The notes: generated from the letters alone by a model not told the origin. A stretch of DNA of 64,000 nucleotides from Pseudoduganella dura (GCF_009727155.1 NZ_WNWM01000002.1:6386001-6450000); one strand, 5' to 3'. Counted from the stretch's first letter, positions 45,081-57,540 are shown. Made by a program: numbers and translations.

Positions 45081-46297
45081 TCCTGCTTCGCGAAAGCGTG
45101 CGCTCGGCACTCGCGTCGATCCGCGCGCACCGCCTGCGCAGCTTCCTGACGGCACTCGGCATCATCATCGGCGTGGCGTCGGTGATCACCGTGATTTCGC
45201 TGATCCAGGGGCTGTCGAAAAGCGTGTCCGAGAAGTTCGCCGGCCTGGGCGGTACCAGCGTGACGATCCGGCCCCACAACGACATGAAGGACCGGATGCG
45301 CGGCAAGACCAGCCACCTGCGGCTGGAGGATGTGGAACAGATCCGGCTGCGCGCCGACGGCGTGCGCCACGTGAGCCCGGTGTTCTCCCCGGGCTTTGCC
45401 GAAGTGCGCTACATGGGGGCGGCGGCGACGGCGCGGGTGCTCGCCACGTCCGCAAGCTACCAGGATGTGAACCGCAGTTATCCGCGGCTGGGGCGGTTCA
45501 TCAGCGCGCCGGACGACGCCCGGGCCCGGCGCGTGGCGGTGATCGGCGAGGACCTGGTCGCCGAACTGCACCTGCCGGCGGACCCGCTGGGCACGTTCAT
45601 TTCGTACGGCGGCGAATGGTTCAAGGTCGTCGGCGTGCTGGAAAAGCAGGGAACGCTGTTCGGCATGTCGCAGGACAACCAGCTGATCATTCCGTTCAAT
45701 ACGGGCCACAGCCTGCTCGGCAATCATCGCCGGCCGGACCTGTCGATCACGGTGGCGGTGGGCGAGCTGGCCGACCTGGAGCAGACGATGGGACAGCTGC
45801 GCGCGGTGATGCGGGCCGCCCACCGGCTCAGGCCCGGCCAGCGCGACGACTTCGAGATCCAGTCCGCCGAGCAGGTGGCGGATACCTTTGAAAAGATCAG
45901 CACGACGGTGACGCTGATCATGGGCGGCGTGGTCGGCATCGCGCTGCTGGTCGGCGGCATCGGCATCATGAACATCATGCTGGTGTCGGTGAAGGAGCGC
46001 ACCCGCGAGATCGGCATCTGCAAGGCGATCGGCGCGCGCAGCCGCGACATCATGGCGCAGTTCCTCGTCGAGGCCGTGATCCTTGCCACGCTGGGCGGAC
46101 TGATCGGGCTGGCGTTCGGCTACGTGCTGGGCGCCGCGATCGCCGCCCTGATCCCGGATTTCCCGCCTGCCGTGGTGCCGTGGTGGGCGGTGGTGCTGGC
46201 GCTGCTGTTTTCCGGCGGCGTGGGCATCGTGTTCGGCGTGGTGCCGGCGCGGCAGGCCGCGCGGCTCGACCCGATCGAGGCGTTGCGCTACGAGTAA
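45077..46297 (+). CDS. MacB/FtsX-like ABC permease
   Basis: 406 residues with the MacB topology. TM1 is at about 20-42 (RSFLTALGIIIGVASVITV), then a large periplasmic MacB_PCD domain (about 43-270). Three helices end the protein (about 283-305 LIMGGVVGIALLVGGIGI, 330-355 and 370-392). The C-terminus PARQAARLDPIEALRYE is the family hallmark. It overlaps the ATPase gene by 4 bp. Together with the adaptor it should form a mechanotransmission exporter for a periplasmic or small peptide substrate, using an outer-membrane channel encoded elsewhere. Confidence 0.95.
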   Translation: MILLRESVRSALASIRAHRLRSFLTALGIIIGVASVITVISLIQGLSKSVSEKFAGLGGTSVTIRPHNDMKDRMRGKTSHLRLEDVEQIRLRADGVRHVSPVFSPGFAEVRYMGAAATARVLATSASYQDVNRSYPRLGRFISAPDDARARRVAVIGEDLVAELHLPADPLGTFISYGGEWFKVVGVLEKQGTLFGMSQDNQLIIPFNTGHSLLGNHRRPDLSITVAVGELADLEQTMGQLRAVMRAAHRLRPGQRDDFEIQSAEQVADTFEKISTTVTLIMGGVVGIALLVGGIGIMNIMLVSVKERTREIGICKAIGARSRDIMAQFLVEAVILATLGGLIGLAFGYVLGAAIAALIPDFPPAVVPWWAVVLALLFSGGVGIVFGVVPARQAARLDPIEALRYE

Positions 46298-46398
46298 ACG
46301 GGGGTGCCGGCCAGCGCTGCCGGCGCGTTTCTTGCACTACGGCTACTGCAATGGTCGTCCGTGCCGGCTTTCACCTATAAAGTACCCGTTGAAACAGG

Positions 46399-46404
46399 TA
46401 TAAT
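46399..46404 (+). promoter_or_regulatory. Predicted -10 element of purL
   Basis: A consensus TATAAT lies 137 bp before purL in the 244-bp permease-purL spacer. No good -35 is seen at the right distance. The rest of the spacer has a short GC-rich stem (gccggc at 46306-46311 and 46319-46324) followed by gcgtttctt, which may weakly terminate the exporter operon. Confidence 0.45.
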
Positions 46405-46541
46405 GCCGGCAAATCAACCAGCCCATTCAGCGCTGGTGCAATTCGAGAGGCCCTGGGGTCCATTGCTGTGACTATTACCGCATCATCTTCCGCTCCTTCT
46501 TCATTAATCCGCAGCCCTGCTGCACCGACTCGCTCCCAACC

Positions 46542-50561
<4,020 letters not shown>

Positions 50562-50581
50562 CCGGCCGCTGTACTGACGAT

Positions 50582-50607
50582 AAAGCCGGGCTTGCCCGGC
50601 TTTTTTC
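50582..50607 (+). terminator. Rho-independent terminator after purL
   Basis: The stem aagccgggc with gcccggctt (50583-50602), followed by T's, 20 bp after the purL stop. Confidence 0.88.
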
Positions 50608-50700
50608 CGCCTGCGGTGTGTACTGTCGGGTGGCAACAGTGCTAGGATTGCAACGTTCAACTGACCGCAACGGTGCGGCATTCACACACTGGGAGCACAC

Positions 50701-51255
50701 ATGAAAACTACGATCCGACAAACCCTCGCCCTGTCGGCGTTCGCCGCTTCGATGGCGCTCGCCGCGCACGCGCAGGCGGCCGATGTCACGGTGCCGGTGC
50801 ACGCTGTCGACGCGTCAGGCACCGGCAAGGCGCTGGGCAGCGTGACGATCTCGGAAACCCCGGGCGGCCTGACGTTCACGCCGGCGCTGGCCGGCCTGCC
50901 GCCGGGCGCGCGCGGCTTCCATGTGCATGCCAAGGGCGACTGCTCGCCGGCCGAAACGGATGGCAAGAAGGTGCCGGCCGGCGCCGCCGGCGGTCACCTG
51001 GACCCGCACGACACGAAATCGCACCATGGTCCGGGGAAGGCCGAAAAAGATGGCCACGCCGGCGACCTGCCGCGCCTGGAAGTGGCGGCCGACGGTTCCG
51101 CGAAGACGCCGGTGCAGGCGCCGCAACTGAAGACGCTGGCCGACGTGAAGGGCCGCGCGCTAATGATCCACGCCGGCGGCGACAACTATGCCGACCAGCC
51201 GGCCCCGCTGGGCGGTGGCGGCGCCCGCATCGCCTGCGGTGTGATCGGCGGCTGA
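50701..51255 (+). CDS. sodC: Superoxide dismutase [Cu-Zn], periplasmic
   Basis: 184 residues. A signal peptide (about 1-26, ending AHAQA) sends it to the periplasm. Metal-site motifs are GFHVHAKGDCSP, GGHLDPHDTKSHHGPG, KDGHAGDLP and LMIHAGGDNYAD, covering the copper and zinc histidines and the Asp. The disulfide cysteines are in GDCSP and RIACGVIGG. A GGAG ribosome site precedes ATG 50701. It protects against external superoxide. It has a single-gene unit with a terminator after it. Confidence 0.96.
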   Translation: MKTTIRQTLALSAFAASMALAAHAQAADVTVPVHAVDASGTGKALGSVTISETPGGLTFTPALAGLPPGARGFHVHAKGDCSPAETDGKKVPAGAAGGHLDPHDTKSHHGPGKAEKDGHAGDLPRLEVAADGSAKTPVQAPQLKTLADVKGRALMIHAGGDNYADQPAPLGGGGARIACGVIGG

Positions 51256-51274
51256 TCCACCTCCAGCACCGCGA

Positions 51275-51300
51275 AAAAGCCGGGCCATCCGGCTTTTTTT
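51275..51300 (+). terminator. Rho-independent terminator after sodC
   Basis: The stem aaaagccgg (51275-51283) with ccggctttt (51289-51297), a 5-nt loop and further T's. Confidence 0.88.
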
Positions 51301-51372
51301 ACGTCCACCAATATTTCGCACAAGGAGAAACGGTTGGGCCAGGCTTGGCTTTCCATAGTCCAGGGAGTCACC

Positions 51373-51775
51373 ATGCCTCGTCTTGCAGTGCCGCTGGCCA
51401 CGCTGTTACTTGCCCTTCCCATGGCTGCGTACGCCGCCTGCGCCGATCCCGCGCAGGCGGTTGACGAGGCGGCGTTCGTGCCGGTCAACGGCATCGAGCA
51501 ATGGGTGACGATCAAGGGGCGGCGCTGCAGCAACCCGGTGGTGCTGTTCGTGCACGGCGGCCCGGGTAATCCGCTGAGCCCGTTCGCCGACAGGCTGTTC
51601 GCCGGCTGGGAACGGGACTTCACCCTGGTGCAGTGGGACCAGCGCGGTTCCGGCATGACGTATGGCCGCAAGCCGCCGCCGGAAGAGACGCCGCTAACCC
51701 AGCACGGGACATGACCCGAACGAGGCGATGCTGGCCGCGCAGTACCGGTTGCTGAAGGAGACATCCGGCCGGTAA
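51373..51775 (+). pseudogene. Alpha/beta hydrolase (proline iminopeptidase-like), internal deletion
   Basis: From ATG 51373 (RBS cagggag) comes a signal peptide and then the N-terminal part of a secreted alpha/beta hydrolase: VVLFVHGGPGNPLSPFADR with the oxyanion HGGPG, and LVQWDQRGSGMTYG. It stops at 51712-51714 in this frame. The following bases in another frame, from 51710 to the TAA at 51773, read HDPNEAMLAAQYRLLKETSG, which fits the C-terminal end of the same family. The middle about 200 residues with the nucleophile and acid are missing, so this is a deletion remnant. Confidence 0.75.
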
Positions 51776-51792
51776 CCGCGCCCGGGCAGGGC

Positions 51793-51918
51793 TCAGCGCA
51801 GCCGACACGCCAGCTCCGCGAACAGGCGCAGCAGCGCGCGCAGATAATCGCCGTTCGCGCCCCTGGCGGGTGCCTGGCACTGCGGCATGACGGGCGGGTG
51901 CTGGATCGGCTTGGTCAT
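51793..51918 (-). CDS. Second 41-residue peptide, unknown function
   Basis: Begins MTKPIQHPPVMPQCQAP and ends DYLRALLRLFAELACRLR. A strong AGGGGAAG lies 4 bp before ATG 51918. The N-terminal half is Pro/Gln-rich with one Cys; the last 18 residues form an amphipathic, positively charged helix. It is divergent from the LysR gene (128-bp spacer), so it may be that regulator's target. No family is recognised. It could be spurious, but the ribosome site and length favour a real gene. Confidence 0.5.
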   Translation of the reverse strand: MTKPIQHPPVMPQCQAPARGANGDYLRALLRLFAELACRLR

Positions 51919-52046
51919 GGTCTTCCCCTTGTTGTTGTGGTATTCCGGGCCGGCCGCGGCGTGGCGGCGGCCGGTGAGGTATATTGTCGGCCTGCCGTGG
52001 GGCATGGACAAACGAGTAATTTTGTGGGGAAGGCCAAGGATTCCTT

Positions 52047-52997
52047 ATGCAGGGGGCGACCACCAAGGCGCTGCGCAGCCTTTCCGGGCTGATCGACTTC
52101 GACTGCGCGGCGCGCTGGGGCAGCTTCACGCTCGCGGCGCAGGAGCTGCACAAGACGCCGGCGGCGATCAGCCTGCAAGTCAAGCAACTCGAGGAGGCGG
52201 TGGGCTTCACGCTGTTCGTGCGCCACCCACGGCATATCGCGCTGACGCCGAAGGGGCAGGAGCTGGCCGTGACGGTGGCCAGGGTGCTGCGCGACCTGCA
52301 TGCCAAGGTCGACGCGCTGCGCGGCGGCGACGAGGAAAACGTGGTGCGCATCTCGACGACCCATACGTTCGCGATCAAGTTCCTGGCACCGCGGCTGGGC
52401 CGTTTCACGCAGCGCCATCCCCACCTGGATATCCGTCTCGATTCGACCGAGCGGCTGGTGGATGTGGAGCACGAGGACATGGACCTGGCGATCCGCCACG
52501 GCCGCCTCGTCGACCATCCGGCTGCGCTGTACCACGACCGCCTGGTCGCGGTGTATAGCCCGGCGCTGCTGGCGCCAGGGGAAGCCGAGCTGGTTCTGGC
52601 CGACCTGAACCGCTTCCCGCTGCTGTACGACGAAACGACCGACTACTGGATCAAATTGCTGCGCACGCACGGCGTGCCGGAAGGGTGCTTCGATTTCTCG
52701 CGCGGGTTCACGAACCTGGCCGTGGCGGCGCAGGCGGCGATCGTGGGGCACGGCATCGCGCTGGTGCCGTACTCGCTGGCCTGCGACGATATCGACCGTG
52801 GCGTGCTGCGGCTGATGCGCGGCGCCAGCGTGCCGTATTCGCACGGGTATTACTGGGTGCTGGCGCCGCGCAAGGCCGTGCTGCCGAAGGTGGTCAGTTT
52901 CAGGAGCTGGGTCGAAGAGGAGGTGGCGCAGATGGAGCGCACGCTGCGGGCCCGGATCGGCGGCGCCGGCCCGGCCGGGGATGCCGGGCCTCCCTAG
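52047..52997 (+). CDS. LysR-family transcriptional regulator
   Basis: 316 residues. The N-terminal winged helix-turn-helix (about 13-75) has GSFTLAAQELHKTPAAISLQ and LFVRHPRHIALTPKGQEL. The LysR substrate-binding domain (about 100-300) resembles the GcvA/AmpR branch, with DLAIRHGRLVDHPAALYHDR and GHGIALVPYSLACDD. AAGGA precedes ATG 52047 by 7 bp. It is divergent from the 41-residue peptide gene, and the threonine-dehydratase-like gene follows 330 bp downstream; either could be its target. Confidence 0.93.
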   Translation: MQGATTKALRSLSGLIDFDCAARWGSFTLAAQELHKTPAAISLQVKQLEEAVGFTLFVRHPRHIALTPKGQELAVTVARVLRDLHAKVDALRGGDEENVVRISTTHTFAIKFLAPRLGRFTQRHPHLDIRLDSTERLVDVEHEDMDLAIRHGRLVDHPAALYHDRLVAVYSPALLAPGEAELVLADLNRFPLLYDETTDYWIKLLRTHGVPEGCFDFSRGFTNLAVAAQAAIVGHGIALVPYSLACDDIDRGVLRLMRGASVPYSHGYYWVLAPRKAVLPKVVSFRSWVEEEVAQMERTLRARIGGAGPAGDAGPP

Positions 52998-53327
52998 GCT
53001 TCGCGGGTCGCCGCAGGATCTTGCCATGGCCGCGCATCTCGGGCATGATTAAAACAATGACATCGTCCCAAGCCACCGTCGTGCTGCGTTCGTTCGTGCT
53101 GCGTTCGTTCGGTACGGCAGACACCGCAAACACCGCCAGCCACGCCTGCGCCGCCGTGTTTGCCCCTGCACGCGTGTCATTCAACCGTTTTTTCTCCACC
53201 TCCATTATTCGAATTAGCACGGGTCGCTGAGCTGCGGCGTCGCCGGTGCTCGGCGCCCCGGAACTGCCGCGACCCCGGCCGCATGCAGTCGTCCGCATGC
53301 GCTCATTCGACTACCAGGAGAAAATCG
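52998..53327. other. Spacer between lysR and the dehydratase gene, with a 15-bp tandem duplication
   Basis: 330 bp without a convincing gene. gtgctgcgttcgttc is repeated exactly at 53081-53095 and 53096-53110. The only ribosome-site-like sequence is AGGAG at 53316-53320, belonging to the next gene. I see no clear terminator for lysR. Confidence 0.6.
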
Positions 53328-54392
53328 ATGCATCACCCATCCCCCCAGACGTACCCGGCATCCAGGCACCCGACATTCGAGTACCCGACACTCCCGCAAA
53401 TCCGCGCTACCGCGGCTCGCCTGGCCGGCAAGATCCTGCACACGCCCGTGTGGCGCTGGCAGACCGGCGTCATCGACGATGTGTTCGACGGTGCGGGCGA
53501 GGTGTGGCTGAAGCTGGAGCTGTTCCAGAAGACCGGCACCTTCAAGCTGCGCGGCGCGTTGAACTGCATCGAAGCGCTGGGAGCGGCTGAGCGAGCGCGC
53601 GGCATCGTCGCCGTGAGCGCGGGCAACCATGCCGTGGCAGTGGCGTACACGGCGCGCCTGGCGGGCTGCAGCGCCACGGTGGTGATGCCGCGCCATGCCA
53701 GTGCGGCCCGCATCGCTGCCTGCCGCGAGATGGGGGCCACGGTGGTGCTGATGCCGGACGTTCACCAGGCCTTCGCGCGTGGGCAGGCCATCGCGCGCGA
53801 CGAAGGGCGCAGCATGCTGCACCCGTACGAAGGCCCGCTAACCGCGCTGGGCACCGCGACGATCGGCCTGGAATTGATGGAGCAGGTGGCCGGCCTGGAG
53901 GCGGTGGTGGTGCCGATCGGCGGCGGCGGCCTGTGCGCCGGTATCGCCGCGGCCGTCAAGCAGGTCAACCCGGCCTGCGCTGTCTATGGCGTGGAACCGT
54001 TCGGCGCGGATGCGATGTACCGCAGTTTTCATTCCGGCAGGACGGAACGCCTCGACACTGTCGACACCGTCGCCGACAGCCTGTGCGCGCCGGAGACGCT
54101 GCCCTACAGCCTGGCCGTTTGCCGGCGCTTCGTCGACGAGGTGGTGCGCGTCACGGACGACGAGATCTGCCGGGCGATGCTCGACCTGTTCCGCGATGCG
54201 AAGCTGGTGGCCGAACCGGCGGCCGCAGTGGCGACGGCGGCGTTGCTGGGCCCGCTGCGCGGGCAGCTGGCCGGCAGGAAGACGGCGCTGATCGTGTGCG
54301 GTTCGAATATCGATGCGACCGGTTTTGCCGCGCTGCTCGCGCGTGGTGCGCACGTGCGCGATGCCGCGCTGGCCGCCGCAACGGTAGTGTAG
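53328..54392 (+). CDS. Threonine/serine dehydratase-like PLP enzyme
   Basis: 354 residues. A PLP fold type II enzyme with Lys73 in KTGTFKLRGA as Schiff base, SAGNHAVAVAY and the phosphate loop PIGGGGLCAGIAAA. It is shorter than biosynthetic IlvA and lacks the C-terminal regulatory ACT-like domain, so it is closer to catabolic TdcB or serine racemase/hydroxyaspartate dehydratase types. Which substrate cannot be told from motifs. ATG 53328 has AGGAG 7 bp before. Downstream it is convergent with the PPIase genes. Confidence 0.88.
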   Translation: MHHPSPQTYPASRHPTFEYPTLPQIRATAARLAGKILHTPVWRWQTGVIDDVFDGAGEVWLKLELFQKTGTFKLRGALNCIEALGAAERARGIVAVSAGNHAVAVAYTARLAGCSATVVMPRHASAARIAACREMGATVVLMPDVHQAFARGQAIARDEGRSMLHPYEGPLTALGTATIGLELMEQVAGLEAVVVPIGGGGLCAGIAAAVKQVNPACAVYGVEPFGADAMYRSFHSGRTERLDTVDTVADSLCAPETLPYSLAVCRRFVDEVVRVTDDEICRAMLDLFRDAKLVAEPAAAVATAALLGPLRGQLAGRKTALIVCGSNIDATGFAALLARGAHVRDAALAAATVV

Positions 54393-54435
54393 CCGCGCCG
54401 CTTCCGGTTGCCGCCGGCAGCGGCGCAACCATAAA

Positions 54436-54461
54436 AAAAGCGCTCACGAAGAGCGCTTTTC
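54436..54461. terminator. Bidirectional terminator between the dehydratase and PPIase genes
   Basis: A 10-bp stem, aaaagcgctc (54436-54445) with gagcgctttt (54451-54460), with A's before and T's after, lying in a convergent spacer. Confidence 0.85.
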
Positions 54462-54477
54462 GAGGAGCCGAAGCGGG

Positions 54478-55263
54478 TTACTGGACCTTGGCTTTCTTGA
54501 CCAGTTCGTCGCGGTAGGCAGCGATCTTGCGCTGGGTGAGACCCTGCTCGATCTGGCCCTTCACTTCTTCCATCGACGGGAACTTGGCGGCGCGCGAGCC
54601 TTCGAGCTTGATCACGTGGTAGCCGTATTGCGACTGTACCGGCTTGTCCGTGACCTGGCCATCCTTCAGCGCGATCATCGCGTCGGAGAACGGCTTGACG
54701 AAGTTGGCCGGGCTCGCCCAGTCCAGGTCGCCGCCATTGGCCGCCGAACCCGTGTCTTTCGATACCTTGGCCAGCTCTTCGAACTTGGCGCCGCCTTTCA
54801 GCTTGGCGATGATGTCGGTGGCTTCCTTCTCGGTCGCGACCAGGATGTGACGCGCGTGGTATTCCTTGTCGCCGTTGGCGGCCTTGGCCTTGTCGTACTC
54901 GGCCTTGATTTCCGCATCCTTGACCGGGTTCTTCTTCACGTAGTCGGCCAGCATCGCGTTGATGACGATGCTCTGGCGCGTGTTTTCCAGGGCCTGCTTG
55001 ACGTCGGCCTTGTTGCTGTAGCCTTGCTTGTCCGCTTCCTGCACCATCACTTCACGGGCGATCAGGTCTTTCTTGATCGCTTCGCGCAGCTGTGGGCTGT
55101 CCGGCTGCTTGCTCTGTGCGGCGACCTGCTTGACCGTGGCTTCTAGGCGGGAAGCCGGGATCGCCTTGCCGTTCACGGTGGCCACGTTCTGGGCGAACGT
55201 TGGCGCGGCGGCTACGGCGATCAGTGCTGTCAACAGGTGGGCTGGCTTCAAAATCATCATCAC
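54478..55263 (-). CDS. Periplasmic parvulin-type peptidyl-prolyl isomerase (downstream copy)
   Basis: 261 residues. A signal peptide (about 1-24, ending APTFA) is followed by a SurA_N-like helical part and a parvulin domain. Parvulin motifs: EYHARHILVATEKEA, SKDTGSAANGGDLDWASPAN and SQYGYHVIKLE. Three ATGs in a row make the exact start uncertain; 55263 is the most upstream. It is closely similar over its whole length to the upstream copy at 55353-56135, so the pair is a tandem duplication. It is related to the PpiC/PrsA-like isomerases of beta-proteobacteria. Confidence 0.92.
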   Translation of the reverse strand: MMMILKPAHLLTALIAVAAAPTFAQNVATVNGKAIPASRLEATVKQVAAQSKQPDSPQLREAIKKDLIAREVMVQEADKQGYSNKADVKQALENTRQSIVINAMLADYVKKNPVKDAEIKAEYDKAKAANGDKEYHARHILVATEKEATDIIAKLKGGAKFEELAKVSKDTGSAANGGDLDWASPANFVKPFSDAMIALKDGQVTDKPVQSQYGYHVIKLEGSRAAKFPSMEEVKGQIEQGLTQRKIAAYRDELVKKAKVQ

Positions 55264-55352
55264 GTCCTATAAAAAAACTGGAGTTTGCCCCGGTAGAAGA
55301 GGCTGTTGCAAACCAATTCCGGCACCTTGCACGGCGCCGGCATCAAAGCAAT

Positions 55353-56135
55353 TTACTGGATCTTGGCCTTCTTGACCAGTTCTTCCTGGTAGGCCTGCAG
55401 TTTGCGCTGGGTCAGCGCTTCCTCGATCTGCGGCTTCACTTCGTCCAGGGTCGGCAGCTTGGCCTGGCGGACGTCGTCGACCTTGATCACGTGGAAGCCG
55501 TTCGGCGTCTGCACGGGTTTCTCGGTGACCTGGCCTTTTTGCAGCGACACGAACGCCTTCGAGAACACTTCCGGGAACGAGGACGGGGTTGCCCAGTCCA
55601 GGTCGCCGCCATTGTTGGCCGAGCCGGTATCCTTCGATTGCTTGGCGAGGTCCTCGAACTTCGCGCCGCCTTTCAGCTTGGCGATGATGTCGTTGGCGGC
55701 CGCTTCCGTATCGACCAGGATATGGCGCACGTGGTATTCCTTGTCGCCCGTTTCCTTGACGAAGCGGTCGTATTCGGATTTGACGTCGGCATCCTTGACC
55801 GGGTTCTTCTTGACGTAGTCGCCCACCATCGCCTGCACCACCAGTGCCTGGCGGGCATTTTCCATCTGCTGCTTCACGTCGGCGCTTTTCGCGTAACCCT
55901 GCTTTTCAGCTTCCTGCATCAGCACTTCGCGGCTGATCAGGTCTTTCTTGATCATCTCGCGCAGCTCGGGCGAATCCTTTTGCTGGCCCTGGGCCACCAC
56001 CTGCTTGACGATCGCATCGACGCGCGCGGTGGGGATGCCCTTGCCGTTGACCACGGCGATGTTCTGTGCGATTGCCGGAGCCGAGGCAACGGCGATCGAT
56101 GCAACCAGAATGCGGAACGCTGGCTTGAAAGTCAT
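55353..56135 (-). CDS. Periplasmic parvulin-type peptidyl-prolyl isomerase (upstream copy)
   Basis: 260 residues. A signal peptide (about 1-23, ending APAIA) precedes a short SurA_N-like region and a parvulin domain with EYHVRHILVDTEAAA, SKDTGSANNGGDLDWATPSS and TPNGFHVIKVD. It ends EELVKKAKIQ, as the other copy ends in DELVKKAKVQ. It lies 90 bp downstream of bolA and 89 bp upstream of the second copy. They probably share a transcript and assist outer-membrane protein folding. Confidence 0.93.
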   Translation of the reverse strand: MTFKPAFRILVASIAVASAPAIAQNIAVVNGKGIPTARVDAIVKQVVAQGQQKDSPELREMIKKDLISREVLMQEAEKQGYAKSADVKQQMENARQALVVQAMVGDYVKKNPVKDADVKSEYDRFVKETGDKEYHVRHILVDTEAAANDIIAKLKGGAKFEDLAKQSKDTGSANNGGDLDWATPSSFPEVFSKAFVSLQKGQVTEKPVQTPNGFHVIKVDDVRQAKLPTLDEVKPQIEEALTQRKLQAYQEELVKKAKIQ

Positions 56136-56225
56136 TATTATTTCCTACGGGGAAAAGTTCTTGTCAATCGCGGGAGGAGAAGGGACTTAAGGCAAAAAGC
56201 AATTCATTCCTACCAAACCGCACAT

Positions 56226-56498
56226 TCAAATTTCCGACGGTGCCACTGCAGTAATGGCCAATGCATGAATCTCTTTATGCATCATATCGTGCACGGCATC
56301 ATACACCAGACGATGACGCGTGACGAGGTTCAGGCCCGCGAATTTCGCTGAGGTGATCCTTAAGCGGTAATGGCCGCCGCCCGAGGCCGCGCCGGCGTGA
56401 CCGGCGTGCAGCGCGGATTCATCTTCCAGTTCGATCTCGGCCGGGCCCAGGTTGGCCACCAGCCGGTCGCGGATCTTATCGATACGGGGATCAATCAT
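56226..56498 (-). CDS. BolA-family protein
   Basis: 90 residues. The class II KH-like BolA fold is seen in HAGHAGAASGGGHYRLRITS and the helix-turn HRLVYDAVHDMMHKEIHALAI, with the invariant His. BolA proteins pair with monothiol glutaredoxins to carry [2Fe-2S] clusters or act as regulators. Its start overlaps the yciB stop by 4 bp, so it is translationally coupled. A bolA-like gene next to yciB and msrB is common in related bacteria. Confidence 0.93.
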   Translation of the reverse strand: MIDPRIDKIRDRLVANLGPAEIELEDESALHAGHAGAASGGGHYRLRITSAKFAGLNLVTRHRLVYDAVHDMMHKEIHALAITAVAPSEI

Positions 56499-57127
56499 GC
56501 TTCATCCTTGATGTGCTTGGACAGGTAAAAACCCTGTGCGACAAAGAAAACCAGCATCAGGCCGGTAACACCGAATGCCTTGAAGCTGACCCAGGCGCCG
56601 GTATCGGACTTGAACAGCACGAATGCCACGAACAGGTTCAGCAGGCCCAGCGCGATCCAGAACAGGACCCAGGCCGAATTCAGGCGCTGCCATACTTCAT
56701 CGGGCAGCGCGATCTGCTTTTCCATCGCCATGCGGATCAGGTTCTTGCCGAAGAAACGGGAAGCCACGACCATTGCGATCGCAAAGCTCCAGTAAATGAT
56801 CGTGGGTTTCCATTTGATGAAATCATCGTCATGGAAATAAATCGTGAGGCCGCCGAAAAACAGGAACACGACCATCGATACCCATAATGCGCCATCGACC
56901 TTGCGGCCGCGCAGCAGCAGGTAGCCGATCTGCAGCGCGGTGGCGACGATGCCGGTAATGGTGGCCAGGATGATCGGCGCCTGGCTGGCGGTGATGGCAC
57001 CGCCCGAGATGATGCCAGACAGGTTGCCGTTGATCAGTGCCTGCGCCACTTCCTCGTTGCTGCCGGCCCATTTATAACTGCCGAAGAAAACCAGTAACGG
57101 GAAGATATCGAATAAAAATTTCATCAT
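56495..57127 (-). CDS. yciB: Inner-membrane septation protein A (YciB)
   Basis: 210 residues from ATG 57127; the next codon is also ATG and gives the more usual MKFLFDIFP start. It has five hydrophobic segments, with FPLLVFFGSYKWAG at the start, LATITGIVATALQIGYLL, VSMVVFLFFGGLTIYF with HDDDFIKWKPTIIYW, LNSAWVLFWIALGLLNLFVA and GVTGLMLVFFVAQGFYL. The YciB/IspZ family is involved in cell envelope and septation in enterics. It lies between msrB (5-bp gap) and bolA (4-bp overlap). Confidence 0.95.
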   Translation of the reverse strand: MMKFLFDIFPLLVFFGSYKWAGSNEEVAQALINGNLSGIISGGAITASQAPIILATITGIVATALQIGYLLLRGRKVDGALWVSMVVFLFFGGLTIYFHDDDFIKWKPTIIYWSFAIAMVVASRFFGKNLIRMAMEKQIALPDEVWQRLNSAWVLFWIALGLLNLFVAFVLFKSDTGAWVSFKAFGVTGLMLVFFVAQGFYLSKHIKDEA

Positions 57128-57132
57128 GTTGA

Positions 57133-57540
57133 TTACGCTTCCGGAGTAAAACGAAGCGCCGCGGAATTGATACAGTAACGCAGGCCCGTGGGCGGCGGAC
57201 CGTCCGGAAATACGTGACCCAGGTGCGCATCGCACACGGCGCAAATGATTTCGGTGCGCAGCATACCATGGGAACGGTCGACTTTCTCGATCACATTTGC
57301 AGGATCGAGGGCCTCGAAATAACTGGGCCAGCCGCAGCCGGATTCGAATTTCGCATCCGAGCGGAACAATGGCGTATTGCAGCACACGCAGGTATATATG
57401 CCGTGTTCGTGGTGATCCCAGTATTTACCGGTGAATGCGCGCTCGGTGGCGGCATGGCGGGTGACCTGGTATTGCATCGGGTCGAGCTGGGTGCGCCATT
57501 CGGCATCCGGCTTCACTACTTTCTTGGTTTGATCGCTCAT
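57133..57540 (-). CDS. msrB: Peptide-methionine (R)-S-oxide reductase
   Basis: Reduces methionine-R-sulfoxide in proteins using thioredoxin. It is 135 residues. The catalytic Cys123 is in [11 protein letters not shown]. The structural zinc pairs are Cys51/Cys54 and Cys100/Cys103 ([13 protein letters not shown]). [13 protein letters not shown] is the substrate-side motif. Full length with a canonical start. It is 19 bp after selO, and both respond to oxidative stress in other bacteria, which fits a common operon. Confidence 0.96.
   Translation of the reverse strand: MSDQTKKVVKPDAEWRTQLDPMQYQVTRHAATERAFTGKYWDHHEHGIYTCVCCNTPLFRSDAKFESGCGWPSYFEALDPANVIEKVDRSHGMLRTEIICAVCDAHLGHVFPDGPPPTGLRYCINSAALRFTPEA

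Noticed and set aside
53160..53327. A 56-residue N-terminal extension of the dehydratase
   Set aside because: The sequence is low in similarity to the family, and AGGAG directly precedes ATG 53328.
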